Below are positions 59,239 to 64,000 of a DNA stretch of 64,000 nt, one piece after another. Both the position numbers and the translations under genes were made by a program. The DNA is from Pseudorasbora parva. Its lineage: Eukaryota > Chordata > Actinopteri > Cypriniformes > Gobionidae. The stretch lies in assembly GCF_024679245.1 (NCBI RefSeq), contig NC_090173.1:14697501-14761500 (forward strand). Reading direction: 5' to 3'. Every line of letters starts with the position of its first letter. The first letter of the stretch is position 1. The notes beneath the pieces were generated by a model. The model had not been told where the DNA came from, searched no databases, and saw only the letters and a list, made by a program, of their open reading frames with translations.

Positions 59239-60573
59239 CTCACTTACCAACCCTCTGCGCACACCTTGGCAATAGAATCGCCATTGGCTAGTACATTTTT
59301 TGAGTTTAGACTAATATACTTTATTATATTACACCTATATTATATATAAGTGTATATACATATAAACCCTAATGTGTATATACATAAAATTTATTTGTTT
59401 TTTGTTTTTTTTATTACATTAAATGTATCTATATCTTTGCAAAATGGCACAGCTTTTTTAAAAAAGAAAAAAGAAAAAAACAGCTCTTTAAATATCTGAA
59501 CATACATGTCGTGCACTCTTAACATCAGTCAATCAAGCATTGGACTATGTTATGTTATTATGATAATCAAGCACTATTTAATGATGGAATTTAGTAATAA
59601 GAACTAAAACTGTTGCAGTAACCATGTATGAATGCATATTTGTCATTTAGATGAAGTTATGACTTATGAACTTATGGTGGTGCTTAAAATATTGCTGGCT
59701 TTTCTGTAAAAAAAAAAAAAGATAATAGTAATATAATAATAAGATAATAATACTAATTCTACAACTAATAACAATATACAATGCACTAAGGACGGATGAG
59801 CTGCTGTGTTCATGAATATTAATTACATTTACAGCATTCATTGAACTGATTTGATGAAATCAAAACAGGGACAGGAAAATATGAGCGCCAGCCAATGAGA
59901 TTGCAGTTTCGGCATGATTTCCGCCCACTACCAGAAAAAAACCCTGCATATCTTCTGCTTGTTCTTAAAAAGCTGAATAATTCTAAATGAACTCTGGTAT
60001 TTTGAAATTACAACAAAAAATATTCTGCGTGGTATGTAAGACTCTCTCGCATGCACGTGTTTGGTGAGAAATGTGCTCAGCAAAGAGACGGCAAGTTGTG
60101 CACCTTCACACTAGTTTACGGTACGTCGTTAGATGAGCTGAGAAACTCTCACATTTTCAACGAGTGAAAATATATCTATGCTAAACGTATTCTTAGCCTC
60201 TAATACACACACAGGTGAGTAAAATCTAAGAATTTATTAGCTAACAGCTAATGACAGATATTATTTAGTCACCCAGAGAGAACATTTACTCGCATATGCA
60301 AGTGTTTTACTCGCATTGTAGAGGGTTTCTTACATAAATGAACTATAGTGTCCGGCACCCACTATTAAAAAAATGAATAATTCTGAATAAAGTCTGAATA
60401 ATTTTTGGTTTGAGCTTATGTGTAAACTTTTGAATGGTGGTGTAATATAACGTATACATTTTTCAAAATGTCTGAATTGCTTTGTGTCATTTTGCACATT
60501 ACAATCGGCTAAAATGTGATATTTGTCTGCTGTCGTTTATAAAATGACTAAAATAAATGATGACTTTTTATCA

Positions 60574-64000
<3,427 letters not shown>

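Overview
The window is vertebrate nuclear DNA, almost certainly from a cyprinid (carp, minnow or zebrafish-like) fish. The evidence is split coding exons with GT-AG introns, abundant CA, GA, AT and GATA microsatellites, and a dense, repeatedly nested set of teleost-type transposons (Tc1/mariner, hAT, PIF/Harbinger-like, L2-like LINE, tRNA-derived SINE, endogenous retrovirus). There are no operons, ribosome binding sites or CRISPR arrays.

One host gene is supported: seven internal exons of adgrl1 (latrophilin-1, an adhesion GPCR) on the minus strand. In transcript order they are 60605-60818 and 47672-47781 (the two halves of the rhamnose-binding lectin domain), 8349-8556, 7765-8029 and 7276-7603 (olfactomedin domain), 3686-3997 (Thr/Ser/Pro linker and start of the hormone-receptor motif) and 829-932 (end of that motif). 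All junctions are canonical and every split codon closes in frame. The signal-peptide exon lies beyond 64000; the GAIN domain, seven-helix domain and tail lie before position 1. The linker sequence identifies paralogue 1 rather than 2 or 3. In the family the lectin domain binds teneurins and the olfactomedin domain binds FLRT proteins across synapses.

The rest is intron. The 3.3-kb intron 3998-7275 holds a 5'-truncated L2-like LINE with a 147-bp hAT MITE inside it. The 39-kb intron 8557-47671 holds an interrupted Tc1 element (11203-14887), several hAT-type elements with exact target duplications (16732-17392, 25216-26756, 26792-27306), a TTAA-flanked element with a Harbinger-like MITE inside (21569-23556), a TIR element built around a 211-bp tandem array with tRNA-like segments (31127-33094), a nearly intact Tc1 copy with a micro-inversion in its transposase (37834-39050), and a 3.2-kb modular repeat with 14-bp flanking duplications (41091-44337). 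The 12.8-kb intron 47782-60604 holds a third Tc1 copy, an endogenous retrovirus (49543-55623) into which a SINE and a hAT element have inserted, and a solo LTR (58865-59238).

No new multi-gene system is present. The most unusual items are a degraded RecQ-helicase-like Walker A fragment inside a 515-bp MITE, the tRNA-like tandem array enclosed by inverted repeats, the 19-bp micro-inversion in a Tc1 transposase, a hairpin-loop inversion in a retroviral LTR, and three different retroposons that share one LINE-type 3' end. TE family names and the cyprinid assignment rest on memory of these families and were not checked by a search.
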